From Paraphoma chrysanthemicola (Eukaryota > Ascomycota > Dothideomycetes > Pleosporales > Phaeosphaeriaceae), in NCBI GenBank assembly GCA_020744225.1, contig JAGMWG010000006.1, positions 1,488,001-1,552,000 of the forward strand: a DNA stretch of 64,000 bases, in the 5' to 3' direction. Under the pieces are notes generated by a model. The model searched no databases, was not told the origin of the DNA, and saw only the letters and a list, made by a program, of their open reading frames with translations. The translations under genes and the position numbers were made by a program. Every line of letters starts with the position of its first letter. Positions within the stretch are counted from its first letter, which is position 1. Of the stretch, positions 23,321 through 37,873 are shown piece by piece.

Positions 23321-26300
23321 CTTTAAACACTATTTTAAGATAAGTAATATAGATATAACCTTAACTTCTAAACCTTAGACTACTAAGAGCTAAATAGATA
23401 AGGTACCTAAGTACTACAGCAACTATAATTAGTTAAACACATAGCTACTTTACTATAATCTTTACTACTATGTAAATCTAATAATTAAATCTAAAGACAA
23501 AGATACCCTAGCAGCTACCTACCTAAGAGGTAGCGCCTTTAAATAGATTAAACTATAACTAATATAATACATAGATAGAAACATAACAGACTCTAAAATT
23601 ATAATAATATTTAAGAACTAGAATAAGTTTAAATAACAAATTAAATAAATTTTTAGCACCTATAAGAAAACTGTTAAAGCTAAAAGAGATATCTAGAAAC
23701 TTAAACAAACTAACTCTATTACTAACTATACTAACTTATTTTAATAGTACACTGTACAGATTAAGTAAGATAAATAGACTCTTAAACGTATATTTTAATA
23801 AAGACTTAAGCTATAAGTTCTTAGAGAACTTATATAAATAAGCGCTTCTACTAACACTCTTAATAAACTTATTAATAAAACTATTTACTTAGATAATAAG
23901 CTATACTAGCTATAACTAGAAATACAAGAATATTAGAATAGAACTAAAAGTTAACTATATAAGAGAAAGTAAAGACAGAACTATATTTGCACTACAAACG
24001 TTAAATAAACTACTAGATACTATACTTTATATAGACTTAAACAAATATATTTAAATAGTATTACTAAGAAAAATAAGCTTTAGAAAGTAGAGAATAAAAG
24101 CAAAAGTAAGAAAGACGTAGTATATTACAGTTGCAGAAAGAAAGAATACTTCTTAAGAGACTACTATAGTAAGAATAAAGTTACTTATTATATTAATATA
24201 ATTAAATACTATACTAATAAGTTTAAAACTAATAATAAACTATAAGAAGTTATTACACCTATAATAGAAGAAGAATATAATATAGTACTAGTAGAATAGA
24301 AAAATACTATATAGCTAGACATATCTACTCTATACATTAATATATCTATAATATAGTATAATAAAACTAAATCTAATAAAGAAAATTTTAGCCTAATTAA
24401 TATCTACTCTAGTACTAGAGTACACAGACTATAAGATAATAATAAATATTAATTTATTTAAGAAGAATCTAATCTAAGTATATATTAGAAAATAATAAAA
24501 GAAGAATAACGCTATAGTAGAAGAAAAGCATATAACTTATACTATACTAAATAAGTTAAGTGCAAACTATCTCTTAATAATAACTCTTATTAAGTATATA
24601 TTTAAGTAGTACAAAACTATAGTAGATTTAACTCTAATAAAATAGATAATATTAGTACTAACGTTATAACTACAACCCTAGATAATAAGCTATAGATTAA
24701 GCTAAAATTATAATAGAAAGCCTTAAAATAGTTAGAAAAGAAAGAAAGAATAGACGTTAAATGTATACTACTAGGCGAAGACTATACAGCTATTTACTAC
24801 AACAATAACTACAGAAACCTAAAGTATACACTACTCTACTACAGCGTATATACATATAATTACTACAATACGCACTATTTATTTAAAGTTACTATATTCT
24901 TCTTTCTAACACTGTAAGGAACCTATAGATAGTAATAGTTTAATTACTACAAAGATATATACAAGGTGCACCTCTAGAATAAATAAACTACTAACTACTT
25001 CTTAAGATATAAAAGCAAGAGAATAGTAATATAAGAACTTATCTTTAATAGTATCTATCTAAATAAATATTAGTAAACTTATATAAATTACAACTATATT
25101 AAATACAAACTCTAGAAGAAGTAAAATAGATTTAATAAATAATCTTTTTTAGAAAGAAATAAGATATTAAACTTAAAAATAAGCTTACTACCCTAGTTAA
25201 ATAGTAACTAAAAAGATTCTAACACCTATATAACATTAGAACAGAAGCTCTTAAGATATAAGTAAAGCTTAAGAAGTAGAAGATAATAGTACTTATTAAC
25301 TTAGAGTTATAAGAAAACTATATTTCTAAGAAAGTAGTAAAATAAGCTAGACTTAAACTAACCTCTAAGAAAGAACTCTATACTATAGTACTAGCAGATA
25401 AATTAATAAAATAGATTTAGTATAAAGTTAGTATAAATCTAACTATTACTCTAGAATAAAGCTTAGTAGTACGCCTAGATATCTTTAAGAAGACCTCTTA
25501 CAATATTATATTAGAACTACCTTAGCTAAGAGACTATAATCTAGATATTAATTAGAGAAATTAATAAGTCTTATTAGGTAACGCAATAAACGCCTATATA
25601 CCTAACGTTTCTGCGTAATTACACGCTATATTAGCAGATAAGAAGATAATTATAAACATTACTTTATAACTAACTATCTTAAAGAATAAGAAGAAATCTT
25701 TATAATATAAAAAAGTTAACTTTACTAAGATACTAAAAGTGTTAAGTACTGCAGCAAGAGAAGAGAAGAAAAGTATTACTCTAAATATTCTAGTAGTTTA
25801 CAATAAATTTATTAAAATATTTATTAAAAAAATAAGTCTAAATACCTTACTAAAACACTAAAAGTAGAATTATAAGATTAAACTAGTAGAAGAAAAATAC
25901 TCTAAATTTAAACTAATATATTAACTCTTAGAAAAAGAGCTTAACGTTCTAAAGAAATAGATAGATAAAAATCTAGCAAAAGAATTTATTAGAAAATCTA
26001 AGTTCTTAGTAGAATACTTAGTTCTATTTACACTAAAGAAAGACAGAACGTTATAACTATATATTAACTACTACAAACTAAATATAATTATAAAAAAGAA
26101 TTACTACCTATTACCTAATATATAAGAGTTACGTAATAGATTATTATATGTAAAGATCTTTATAAAATTAGATCTTAAAGAAGTATATAACCTTATTAGA
26201 ATTAAGAAAGATAAAGAATAGAAAATAGTATTCTAAATAAGATATAGACACTACAAATATACTATAATACTCTTTAGTCTAACTAATATACTAGTAATAT

Positions 26301-28699
26301 ATTAAGAGCTAGTTAATAATACCTTATATAATTATCTAGATATATTTACTATTACATACTTAGACAATATCTTAATCTACTTAGAAAGCCTAGAAGAATA
26401 TAAGAAATAAGTAAAAGAAGTTCTACGTAGGCTTAAAGTATACAACCTAGAGCTAAAACTAAAGAAATACAAATTCTATAAGAAAAAAGTTAAGTTCTTA
26501 GAATATATTATTAGAATTAATAGAGTACAAATTAGTAAAGAAAAGATTAAGATAATTAAGAAATAGGCTATACTTAAGATAGTAAAGAATATTTAATTCT
26601 TCTTAAGATTTATAAACTTTAATAAATAGTTTATCTAAGATTTTATAAAAAATTATAATACTATTAACTAAGTTAATAAAAAAAGAAACTACTTAGAGAT
26701 AGAGTAAAAGTTAATAAGAAGTATTTAAAAAGCTTAAAAATATCTATATTACTAAGCTAGTACTTATAGCATTTTAAAGCAGTAAACCTCTATAATTTAA
26801 GATAAATACGTCTAATCTTATAATAAGTAGAGCTACACTACAAGAATATAATAGTAAGTAGTATTCTATAGCTTACTACTTAAAGAAGTTCTTATCTATA
26901 GAAGAACGATATAATATTTATAATAAAGAACTTCTTATAATAGTATACGTACTAGAGTACTAGAGAGTATACGCTAAAAGTTACTTTAAACTAATAATAT
27001 ACACAGACTATAAGAACTTTATACACTTTACTACTATAAAACAACTTAATTAAAGATAAGTACAATAGTTAGAAATACTTAGATAATATTAGTTTAAAAT
27101 TATATACACTTCTAGAAAAGATAACAGAAGAGTAGATACTCTAAGTAGAAGGTACAACGTAGTTAGAAAGAAAATAAATATTTTTATACTTCTACTACAA
27201 TAAAACAAAAATAGATTCTTAGAACTATCTAAGAAAGTATACTCTATACTCTAAATTATGTATAAAGTACTAGAAGAACTATAAGAAGAACTTATTCTAA
27301 GTTATTACAATAACTCTATATATAGACACTCTAGAATTATATAAACTATAGAACTTATCTAATAAAACTATAAGTTTAAGAATATAAAGAATAAAGATAT
27401 AAACTTTATTAGAAAATACACTAATTACTATAAAAATAAGTATAGTACATACGCAGAATATAGAGAAATACAGGCTATTAAATTACTAACTAAGCCTTAA
27501 ACTAATATCTCTATAGATTTTATTATAGAACTACTAGAGTTAAAGAATTTTACTACTAGACTAAAGTACAACGCAATACTTATAGTTATATACTACTTTA
27601 TAAAAGCTACAGAATATATACTATTTAGAAAGAACTACATAGTAGTATAATTAGAACACGTTATTAATAACTAAGTTATTTAATACTATAGTATACTAAA
27701 GATAATAATAAGTAATTAAGATAAGCTCTTTACGTCTAATTATTAGGCTACGCTTATAGCAGCTATTAAAACCTAAAGAAAACTATTTACTACTTACTAC
27801 TCTTAAATAGATAAGTAAATAGAATAAATAAACTATATAATAAAAATATACCTATAGATCTATACTAATAAGAAGTAAGATAATTAAGTATTATTACTAC
27901 TTATAGCTTAAATAGCCTATAATAACAAAGTATTAGAATTAACTAAAAAGATACTATTCTTTACTAATTATAGAAGACATCTACATCTCTTTAAAAGAAC
28001 GTTACTTAGCCTAAATACTAAAGCTACAATATTAATAGTAGAAGAATTAAAGAAAACTTATAAAGAAATATAAGAACGTATTAAGAAAGCTTAATAGTAA
28101 AGCATTTTATATATTAATAAGAAAAGAAAAACAGTACCTTAGCTAAAAGAGAGAGATAAAGTATACTTACTTATAAAGAACTTATAAATAATACAACTAA
28201 GTAAAGAACTAGACTACATTAAAGTTAGACTATTTTTAATTTATAAAAAGAATAGACTAGTAACGTATATATTAGATCTACCTAGAGACGCTAAAATCTA
28301 CTCTAGATTCTACGTTAAGCTATTAGAACTAGTAGACTCTAAGATACTACTTTAGGAAACCTTCTACTATAAGATAAAAGAAGAAAATAAATTTAAAGTT
28401 AAAGACTTATACAGTTACTAAACTACAAAGAAAAGACTTAACTAGCTTATTAAATAGAAAGACTACTTAGAAGAAGAAAATACATAGAAACTAGAAAACT
28501 ACTTAGGTAACTATTAATAAATACTTAGAAAATACTAACAAGAGTACAGTATTAATTAGGCCTTTAGACAGTATCTACTAAAAGACTTTTAACAGCTATT
28601 CTATAATAGCCTCTAGAAAGAATAAGAAAAAGACAAATAAGTATAGAAGAACTTTAAGAATAGAAGATACAACTAACCTTATAATAATAGACCTACGCT

Positions 28700-29120
28700 A
28701 TCTATTACAACAGCCTCTAAAGACTTAAAGAAAGAACTCTAGTTAATTGTATAAGCTAATGCAGGAGCTTTAGGATTTATTGCAGCTACCTCTTAGTTTA
28801 AGCAATCTAAAGCCTCTAACATTTTAATATCTTTAACGTTAGGTAAGCTCTTATTAAATAAGTCCTTCTCTTTCTACTTTAGAAACTTATATTAATAATA
28901 AAGGCGCTTTACTTTTAAGTAAGCTATCTTTATACAAAGCTAGGCTGCCTTAGCCTCTGTCTTATTTTTCTCTACTGCAGTCTTAGTCTTTACTAGCTGC
29001 GTCTTTAACTTTTATATTTCTAATTCTATCTTTAAGAAATTAAGAACTAATATATCTACAGGTACGCAGAACGACGCGCTTACTACCTTACAATTCCTGC
29101 ACTTTATACTTAATAATAAA
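28700..29120 (-). other. Antisense coding-like stretch in the 3' region of Gypsy G, unidentified
   Basis: On the minus strand this stretch reads, apart from a few RIP-type stops, as a Lys/Glu/Leu-rich helical sequence (for example TKTAVEKNKTEAKAAQ, then DIKMLEALDCL). It looks like a former gene for a coiled-coil protein, either an antisense ORF of this Gypsy family or the remnant of an older insertion. I cannot name it. Element F has no matching stretch in its 3' region. Confidence 0.4.
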
Positions 29121-29279
29121 AGCTTATACCTAAGCTTATACTTTACGCAATACTAGTAGGCAACTATTATATATACTTCTTTACAATTTATTTTATTACT
29201 ATAGTTTATTTAGAACTATTTAGTACAAAAAGACGTTAGGTTACTTATAAGAACATAAGAACAAAGAAGAGAAGAATAG

Positions 29280-29672
29280 TATTATAATCTATAACTAACA
29301 AGGAGTATAAGTACCTTATAAACTACAAGAATACTAAGAAGTCTTACTAACGCCTAGCCTTAGTATAATAAGAAGACTAAGCGAAGTTATATAACTAGTC
29401 TTACAAGTCTTATAAGTCTTAGCTAGTCTTACTAAATAAGTTTATAAGACTATATAAGACTCTAGATACGCTTAAGACCTGACTAGTATATAGACAACTG
29501 TAATAAGAGCCTACCTCTTATTATATTTAACTTAATATTCTAAGATAGACAATCTACTCTAGACTACTTAAGCCTACTTCCTGCTCTACGCTCATTCTCT
29601 TTAAATAAACCCTAGAGCTCTCTTGTACACCTAATTAGCCTACTCTAATTTCTATAAGCTACTATCTTAACA
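29280..29672 (+). repeat. 3' LTR of Gypsy element G
   Basis: 393 bp, starts TATTAT (TGTTAC after RIP) and ends TTAACA. It is preceded by the purine-rich tract 'acaaagaagagaagaatag', suitable as polypurine tract, and followed by the duplication 'atata'. Confidence 0.9.
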
Positions 29673-32600
29673 ATATATAGGAACTACGTAATAGACTATT
29701 AAAAGTAAAGATTTTTATAGTATTAGACCTAAGAGAAGTATATAACTTTATTAGAATAAAGAAAGGTAAAGAATAGAAAATAGTATTCTAAATAAGATAC
29801 AGACACTATAAGTATACTATAATACCTTTTAGTCTAACTAACGTACTAGTAATATACTAAGAGCTAATTAATAATACCTTATATAAGTACTTAGATAAGT
29901 TTATAATTATATATCTAGATAATATTCTAATTTACTTAAAGAATATAAAGAATTATATTAGATATATAACTAAAGTTCTCTAATAACTTAAAATATATAG
30001 ACTTAAACTAAAACCTATAAAATATAAGTTCTGTAAAGAAGAAGTTAAATTTCTAGAATATATAGTTAGAATTAATAGAGTAAGAATTAGTAAAACTAAG
30101 ATTAAAATAATTAAAGAATAGGTAACACCTAAAACTATAAAAGATATATAATTCTTTATTAGATTTATAAACTTTAACTAAATATTTATAAAAGACTTTA
30201 CAAAGATTATAATACTATTAACTAAGTTAATAAAGAAAGAAACTACTTAGAGGTAGAGTAAATTATAGTAAGAGGCTTTTAAGGTACTTAAGCTAGTTTA
30301 TATTACTAAACTAGTTCTTATAGTATTCTAAAGTAGTAAACCTCTATAATTTAAAATAGATATATCTAATCTTATAATAAGTAGAGCTATACTATAAGAA
30401 TAGAATAGTAAGTAGTACCTAGTAGTATACTACTTAAAGAAGTTCTTCTTAGTAAAAGAATAGTATAATATTTATAATAAGAAACTTCTAGTAATAGTAT
30501 ACGCTTTAGAATACTAGAGAATATACGTAGAAAGCTACTCTAAGCTAATAATCTTTACTAACTATAAGAATCTTTAATACTTTACTATAACTAAGTAACT
30601 TAACTATAGATAAGTATACTAGTTAGAGTTACTTAGATAATATTAGTTTAAGATAGTATATATACTAGAAAAAGATAATAGAAGAGTAAACACTCTTAGT
30701 AGAAGATATAACGTAGTAGAAAAAAAGTTAGATATCTTTATACTCTTACTATAATAAAATAAGAATAGATTCTTAGAACTATCTAAGAAAGTATATTTAA
30801 TACTTTAGATTATAAATAAGGTACTAGAAGAATTATAGAAGAGACTTATCTAAAGTTACTATAATAATTCTGTATATAAATACTCTAGAATTATATAAAC
30901 TATAGAACTTATCTAATAAAACTATAAGTTTAAGAATATAAAGAATAAAGTTACTAACTTTATTAAGAAATATACTAACTATTATTAGAATAAGTATAGT
31001 ATATACATAAAATATAGAGAAATATAAGCTATTAAGCTACTAACTAAGCCTTAGACTAATATCTCTATAGACTTTATTATAGAATTACTAGAGTTAAAAG
31101 ACCTAACTACTAGACTAAAGTATAATATAATACTTATAGTTATATACTACCTTATAAAGACTATAGAATATATACTATTTAGAAAAAACTATATAGTAGT
31201 ATAATTAGAACATATTATTAATAACTAAGTTATTTAATACTATAGTATACTAAAATTAATAATAAGTAACTAAGATAAGCTCTTTACGTCTAATTATAAG
31301 ACTACGCTTATAGTAGCTATTAGAACTTAAAGAAAACTATCTACTACTTATTACTCTTAGATAAATAGATAGATAGAATAAATAAACTATACTATAAAAA
31401 TATATCTATAGATCTATACTAATAAGAAATAAGATAATTAGGTATTACTACTATCTATAGCCTAAATAGCTTATAATAATAAAATATTAAAATTAACTAG
31501 AAAGATACTATTCTTTACTAACTATAAAAGATATCTATATCTCTTTAAAAGAATATTACTTAGTCTAAATACTAAAGCTACTATATTAATAGTAAAAGAA
31601 CTTAAGAAAACTTATAAAGAAATATAAAACTATATTTAGAAAGCTTAATAGTAGAGTATTTTATACCTTAATAAGAAAAGAAAAATAGTATCTTAGCTAA
31701 AAAAGAGAAATAAAGTATATTTACTTATAAGAAATCTACAAATAATATAACTAAGTAAGAGACTAGATTACGTTAGAGTTAGACTATTTTTAATCTATAA
31801 GAGAAATAGACTAGTAATATATATATTAGATCTGCCTAGAGACGTAAAAATCTACTCTAGGTTCTACGTTAAACTACTAGAACTAGTAGACTCTAAAATA
31901 CTACTTTAGAAAACCTTTTACTATAAGATAGAGAAAGAAAATAAATTTAAAGTTAAGAAGATTCTAAGCTACTAGAATACTAAGTAAATTAAACTATAAG
32001 AATTTCTAGTTAAATAGTTAGAATATAATAACTTAGAAAATATATAAGAACTAGAAAATAACTTCTAGAACTATAGATAATATATTAAAGAATACTAGAG
32101 CAAGATAAAATAAGACTCTAACTACTAGAACTACTTATCTTAAGAGAAAGTACTTATTCTCTAAGTAATACTATATATTACTATAGTATTATTAATTATA
32201 CTTATAGTTACTTATATTATAGATAAGAGCTCTATACTAATTAAGATAGTAAAATAGTTAAGAGATTCTGCGTTAATATTCTCTCTATTAGTCTCTAACT
32301 CTAATATAAGATATAAGATCTTTTAATATACTTACTTCTTTACTTACGTAAGAATTTTTCTTATTATATAATAAATAAGAAATAATAGTTATAAGTAACT
32401 ACTTATTCTTATCTACCTTCTTTTAGTACTCTTTACGTATATAGTCTAGTAACTCTTAAGATATATCTATATATATCTTACTCTAGTAAGTATATTTAGT
32501 ATACTTTAACTTTAAATCTAGTATAATATAATAATTATAGTTTATAGTAAAATAATAATTATAAGTAACTTTAGTAGTAACGTTATAGTTAAGAATTTTA

Positions 32601-32744
32601 GTAGTAAGGTATAGTTAGCGTTTACAGGAATTAGAAGATATTACGTAACCTTAAGCTTATAAATGTAAAGTACTAAGCTAATAACCTAAGTAGTAAATTA
32701 TGTTATATAATCTAAGAATAAGTTACTAGAGAAGAAGAGAATAG
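29673..32744 (+). mobile_element. Gypsy element F, 3' part (reverse transcriptase, RNase H, integrase), RIP-degraded
   Basis: Continues the reverse transcriptase interrupted at 22927. The RT core is at ~29680-30130, RNase H at ~30240-30700, integrase at ~30880-31900, and a non-coding tail ends in a purine tract ('agagaagaagagaatag') directly before an LTR at 32745. No frame is open. The following LTR shares only its R-U5 part with the LTR at the 5' end of F, so it may belong to another element. Confidence 0.75.
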
Positions 32745-33145
32745 TGTTATAACTATTACTAATATTAGTCTAGAAACTACTACGCTTTTAGACACTAGCT
32801 AATAATAATAGTTATTACTAATAAAAGAGTATAGAAATAGAATAACTATACTATATAACACGTAATTAATAGACTCTTAGTAGTCTATTAATAGATATAA
32901 TAGACTTCTACTACTTTTACTAATAGTACTAATTAGAGCTATTAAAGCTATTAATACTAGTATATAAACTATTATAATAAGAGCTTATCTCTTATTATAT
33001 TTAACTTAATATTATAAGATAGATAATCTACTCTAGAGTACTTAAGCCTACTCTCTTACTCTACGCTTATTCTTTTTAAATAATTCTAGAGCTTCTTATA
33101 TATTAACTAGCTTACTTTAGTCTCTATAAGCTTACTATCTTAATA
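32745..33145 (+). repeat. Gypsy LTR (H type), plus orientation
   Basis: 401 bp, TGTTAT...TTAATA. Its left neighbour is a purine tract. On its right it abuts minus-strand reverse transcriptase sequence with 'attaa' (33146-33150), which pairs with 'attag' (56630-56634) as a 5-bp target duplication. It is the unbroken reference for the LTR split between 48339-48638 and 56635-56738. Confidence 0.8.
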
Positions 33146-34926
33146 ATTAAGTAATAGATAGTAATTATTCTTTATAATTACGTTTAGTTTATAGTAGTTA
33201 ACGTATAGTTATAATATTCTATCTTTCTTTAGTATAAATAGAACTAAGTATTCTACTAAGAACTTAGATTTTTATCTATTTATTTCTTTATAACATTAAG
33301 CTCTTTTTCTAAAAGTTAGTATATTAGTTTAAATCTAGAGTATTTTTCTTCTACTAGTTTAATCTTATAATCTTATTTCTAGTATTTTAGTAAGGTATTT
33401 AGACTTATTTTCTTAATAAATATTTTAATAAATTTATTATAAACTACTAGAATGTTTAGAGTAATATATTTTTGTTCTTTTCTTACTATAGTACTTAATA
33501 CTTTTAGTATTTTAGTAGAGTTAACTCTCTTATATTATAAATATTTCTTTTTATTCTTTAGAATAGTTAGTTATAAAGTAAAACTTATAATTATCTTCTT
33601 ATCTACTAACGTAGTATATAATTATCTAGAAAGATTAGGTATATAGGCGTCTATTATATTACCTAATAAGATCTATTAATTCTTTTAGTTAATATTTAGA
33701 TTATAGTCTCTTAGCTATAGTAGCTCTAGTATAATATTATAAAAGACCTTCTTAAAGATATCTAAGTATACTATTAGATATTATTCTAAAGTAATAGTTA
33801 GGTTTATACTAACTTTATACTAAATCTATTTTATTAATTTATTTACTAGTACTATAGTATAGAGTTCTTTCTTAGAAGTTAGTTTAAGTCTAGCTTATTT
33901 TACTACTTTTTTTAAAATATAATTTTCTTATAACTCTAAGTAAATAAGTACTATTATCTCTTACTTCTTAAGTTTTACTTATATCTTAAGAGCTTCTATT
34001 CTAATATTATATAAGTATTAGAATCTTTCTAGTTACTATCTAACTAAGAAGGTAAACTTATTTTCAAGTTTAGTTTCTTATTTCTCTCTAAAAAAGAGTA
34101 TTTATTAAATCTATTATATTTCTTTATAACTTATAGTTAGTATATATAGAGTTTATATAGGTCTACTAGTTAGTACTTAAGTATTATCTATTAATAACTA
34201 CTTCTTGTATAGTAATTCCTTTATTATTATATTCTAAGAAGTAATTTATTATTTACTTATTTTAAAGATAGTCTTTATATATATTCTTATAGTAGTTAAA
34301 CTATTATTATTAATAAGATTCTTAGAGTGTAGAGAACTATAATTTTAGTTTTTATCTTATAGTGCGCGTTATAATAGTTATATATATAGAATCTATAGTC
34401 TAGTAATATATAAGTTAGGTTCTAATAGTTCTTATTATATTATATTAATGTGTAGTCTTCTCTAGGTAGTATACACTTAATAATAGTTTTCTCTTCTCTT
34501 TCTTATTATTTTATTTCTTCTTAATATAGTCTTAGTATTACTCTATTTAGATTCTTAGAGATAGTATCTATGTATACTAGGCCTATATTAAAGAATACTA
34601 CTTCTCTACTATACTTAGTACATTCCTAATTATTATTATAGTATACTCTATAGTAGCTCTTCTAGAGTAATAGTTTATATTTCTACTTTCTTTATTAGCA
34701 CGTATTATAAGCTTTTGTTCTTCTACTAAGAAGGTCTTCTTCTATAGTTATAAGTTATACGTTAGATTCTAATAGTATTAGAGTAAATTAATATTTATTT
34801 TTATCTTATAGTCTATTAACTCTAGTGCTAAGATAGGTATTAATTAGTACTATGTTTTTCTTATTAGATTTAGTTTTATTATACTATATTATAGAGGTAT
34901 TAATATATAGAGTAGATATATCTAGC
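33146..34926 (-). mobile_element. Gypsy element D, gag-pol middle part, minus strand, RIP-degraded
   Basis: Reads on the minus strand as the end of gag, protease and the N-terminal part of the reverse transcriptase, colinear with 24300-26120 of element G. It stops at 33146 exactly in the reverse-transcriptase block where an LTR now abuts. At 34926 it is interrupted by hAT copy B and continues at 47339. Confidence 0.8.
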
Positions 34927-35247
34927 TAGGCTAGTAAATGAGTTCAGAGTACCCACTCGTAAGTATAGGTTAGGTTGTAGTTGCACGGGCTGTAAGTAGA
35001 GGTTAGGTTAGGTTACTACTAGCGTGAGTAGAGGTTAAGTTAGAGTTACTACTTACGTAAGTAGAGGTTAGGTTAGGTTATATAAACTATAAGTTGTAGT
35101 TAAGTTTAGAGTACTTATATAGGTTATACTAAAAAAAAATTATAGCCTATTCTTTATTTTTACAACACTTAGTAAAATTCTACTATACTAGTGTAAAGAG
35201 AAAGGTTGCACTTATTAAGTGTTTATTACAGTCTATTATTACACTAC

Positions 35248-37873
35248 TTATTTGCAATAGTGCACTAGGCGCTAACGCTTCTGTAGTAGGCGTAGTAACT
35301 TCTTCTTAGTATTACTAACCTCTACAATATTCTTCTTACTAGTCTCTACACTAGTTGTTTTAGTTAGAACTATAACTAATAGTTTAACTATTTTAGTAAC
35401 CTTATTATACAGTACTCTGTTCTTATCTTTATCTAAGTAACTTACACTACTAATATTGTTATTCTCGTAACTTATAGCGTCTTTAAGAACTATTAGTTAT
35501 TATACTGTTCTAGCCTTAAGACAGTATCTTTAATCTCTAATAATATCTTTACTTATATTAAATACGCGCTTAACTCTAACTTTAGTAATTAGTATTACTA
35601 AAATATTCTTTGTAACTTAAGTAAGTTAAGAATAAATACTTTCTTATAACTTCTACTAATCTAGAAAGCTAAAAGTATCTCCTTATATAACGTAAGCAGT
35701 GCTAAGATACAATTTACCTTTATTACATGTAGTCTACTTATTAATTCTAGACTCTTATATACTTAACTTCTAGCTAGGTATAGAAAGTTATTATAGAGAT
35801 AATTAAGTAAGACTACTAGATTATAATTGCTGCAGTGTAGAAGTCTTATAAAACTACTTATTGCTCTGTACTTATAGACAAGATATATTAGGAGTTAGTA
35901 TTCTGTTATCTTACTAGTTATAGCGCTCTAGATAGTTAAAGAATTACTATTAGTATTTATACTTATTTTGTAGATTCTACGTATTATTCTACTATAGTTA
36001 TTAGAGTATAAATATAATAAAAGACTATAATAATAGTATCTTATAGACTATTAGCTTCTATATTAGGTTAAAAATAGTTATATAATTAAACAAATAACTG
36101 CGCTCTTCTTTAGTCTGCGAATAATACTTACTTAGCTTTTTCTAACCTCTTTTTGTAGTATCTCTAATAATACGTAGCTAATTAATATTTTTAGTATTAC
36201 TAGGCTTCTTGCCTAGCTTCTTATTTATCTAATCTAGAAAATTAAATAGTTAATTGTATATAAGCTAGATATACTAAACCTATAGCTACTACGTTTAACT
36301 AAGTAAATTTATTACGTTCTTAAAATTTTTAAGTATAGTAGTAATAAGCTTAAGATAATACTATTTAGTACTTAAAAGACAAAGTTTCTTTAAGTTATAA
36401 GTATTAATTCTAGTTGCGCTTATATTTTTAGTAAGGCTATTACTACTATTTATATTAGATATAACCTCTTGTTTTAACTACTTATTAATATATTTCTAAA
36501 GCTATATTACTTATATGCATATATTATATATTAAGTTCTATTAAGTTTTTACATTGTATATTAGATATAGACGCACTCTTTATAGTAAGTTATACTATAG
36601 TATAATAAATTACTTAAATTATTGCAGTAATTAGTTAATTCTTATATAGATTACTTAGAGCTTACTTTACGTTAGGCTGTAATAATTATATATAATAAAC
36701 TAGGCGTATCTTATAAAGAGAGTTTAGAACTAATATTTATATCTAGATCTCTACTATGTAGTGTTAATCTAGATTCTATTTATTCTCTATTATATCTAAT
36801 ACTACTAACTTAAGATATATAATAATATCTTAGATAATAAGATTAATAATATAAGCTAGGTACAGAATAGTATTCTCTTGTATAGACTAATTATAGTCTT
36901 ACTCTTCTAGAAGATATTATAAGCTTCTAGTAAGAGTGCTATTATTACTAGCGTTATTACAGGTAACTGTAAGAAGCTAATACTTAATATCTGCATCTAT
37001 TAGAACTTAGAGTACCTCTTTAGCTATAGCCTTACTAGTATAGCTGCTGCGCATTAGAATAAAGTCTAATAATTTATTCTAGAGCCTCTAGCTCTTATTA
37101 ATGTAGTAACTCTTAATTACTAAAAAGCTTAAGTAGTTACTTAAAGTCTATACGTTAAGTATAATTAAGATCTTATTATTTTTAAGAAAATTATTAAGTA
37201 AAAAAGCTCTTACTGTGTTATACTTTACGTTAAACAGTTACTTAAATTTATAACAGCTGTTTATTACAGCTATAAATTGTAGAAAGTATATAAATTATTA
37301 GAAGAAAAGTTAGTTAATTATTTAAAATAATAGGTTACTATTAATAATAATACGTATAAGTTCTTTCTTAAGTACTATAGTTAAGAATACTAGTATATTA
37401 TAAGATTAATTTCTTACTAGTTATAAAAGTAAAAATAAAGCTAAGACGTATTATAAGCTGTACACAGAAGTAATAGTATACCTATAAGCTTATAACTAAA
37501 CGTAATTAAGAAGATACTTTGTACCTATCTTTTTAACAGCTAGGTATTAAAGTACTATTTTGTAATTTATACAGTAGATATAAGAATAGCTATTTATAAT
37601 ATATACAGCTTCTCTAAATTAGTTCTATATTTAGCTTATATAAACGCTAGAATTCTAGTTTAGATTTTGCGTTGCAGTATTATTTACTTAAGCAGTTAAT
37701 ATCTACTATATAAGCTATACTTAATAGGTATTATTATTATTATTGTCTATTACCTTATTACTAGATAGGAATTTTACTATTACAACTCTTACTCTACTTT
37801 TTTTAGTCTTAACTTAGTTTATAGTTATTTAAAATTTTTTAAGTACTTTTAGTAGAGTAAGTGTAATATTTAT
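35248..37873 (-). pseudogene. RIP-killed hAT transposase of copy B
   Basis: Minus-strand counterpart of the transposase of copy C, colinear from the former ATG near 37873 (now ATA) to the former stop near 35248. Stops interrupt all exons. Confidence 0.85.

Larger units (their letters stand above)
22928..29672 (+). mobile_element. Complete nested Gypsy (Ty3-type) retrotransposon G, RIP-degraded
   Basis: A 6745-bp element with two 393-bp LTRs and a 5-bp target duplication 'atata' (22923-22927 and 29673-29677). It sits inside the reverse transcriptase of element F. Order: 5' LTR, presumed primer site right after 23320, gag, protease, reverse transcriptase (~25900-26600; ancestral YLDDILIY-type box visible with RIP changes), RNase H (~26700-27100), integrase (~27200-28450), a 3' region with an antisense reading pattern, and a purine-rich tract before the 3' LTR. 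TGG and CAG codons are now TAG. Confidence 0.9.

Noticed and set aside
33452..33646. Short open frame in the AT-rich island
   Set aside because: It is antisense to minus-strand Gypsy D sequence and rich in Phe/Ile/Leu through RIP; not a gene.
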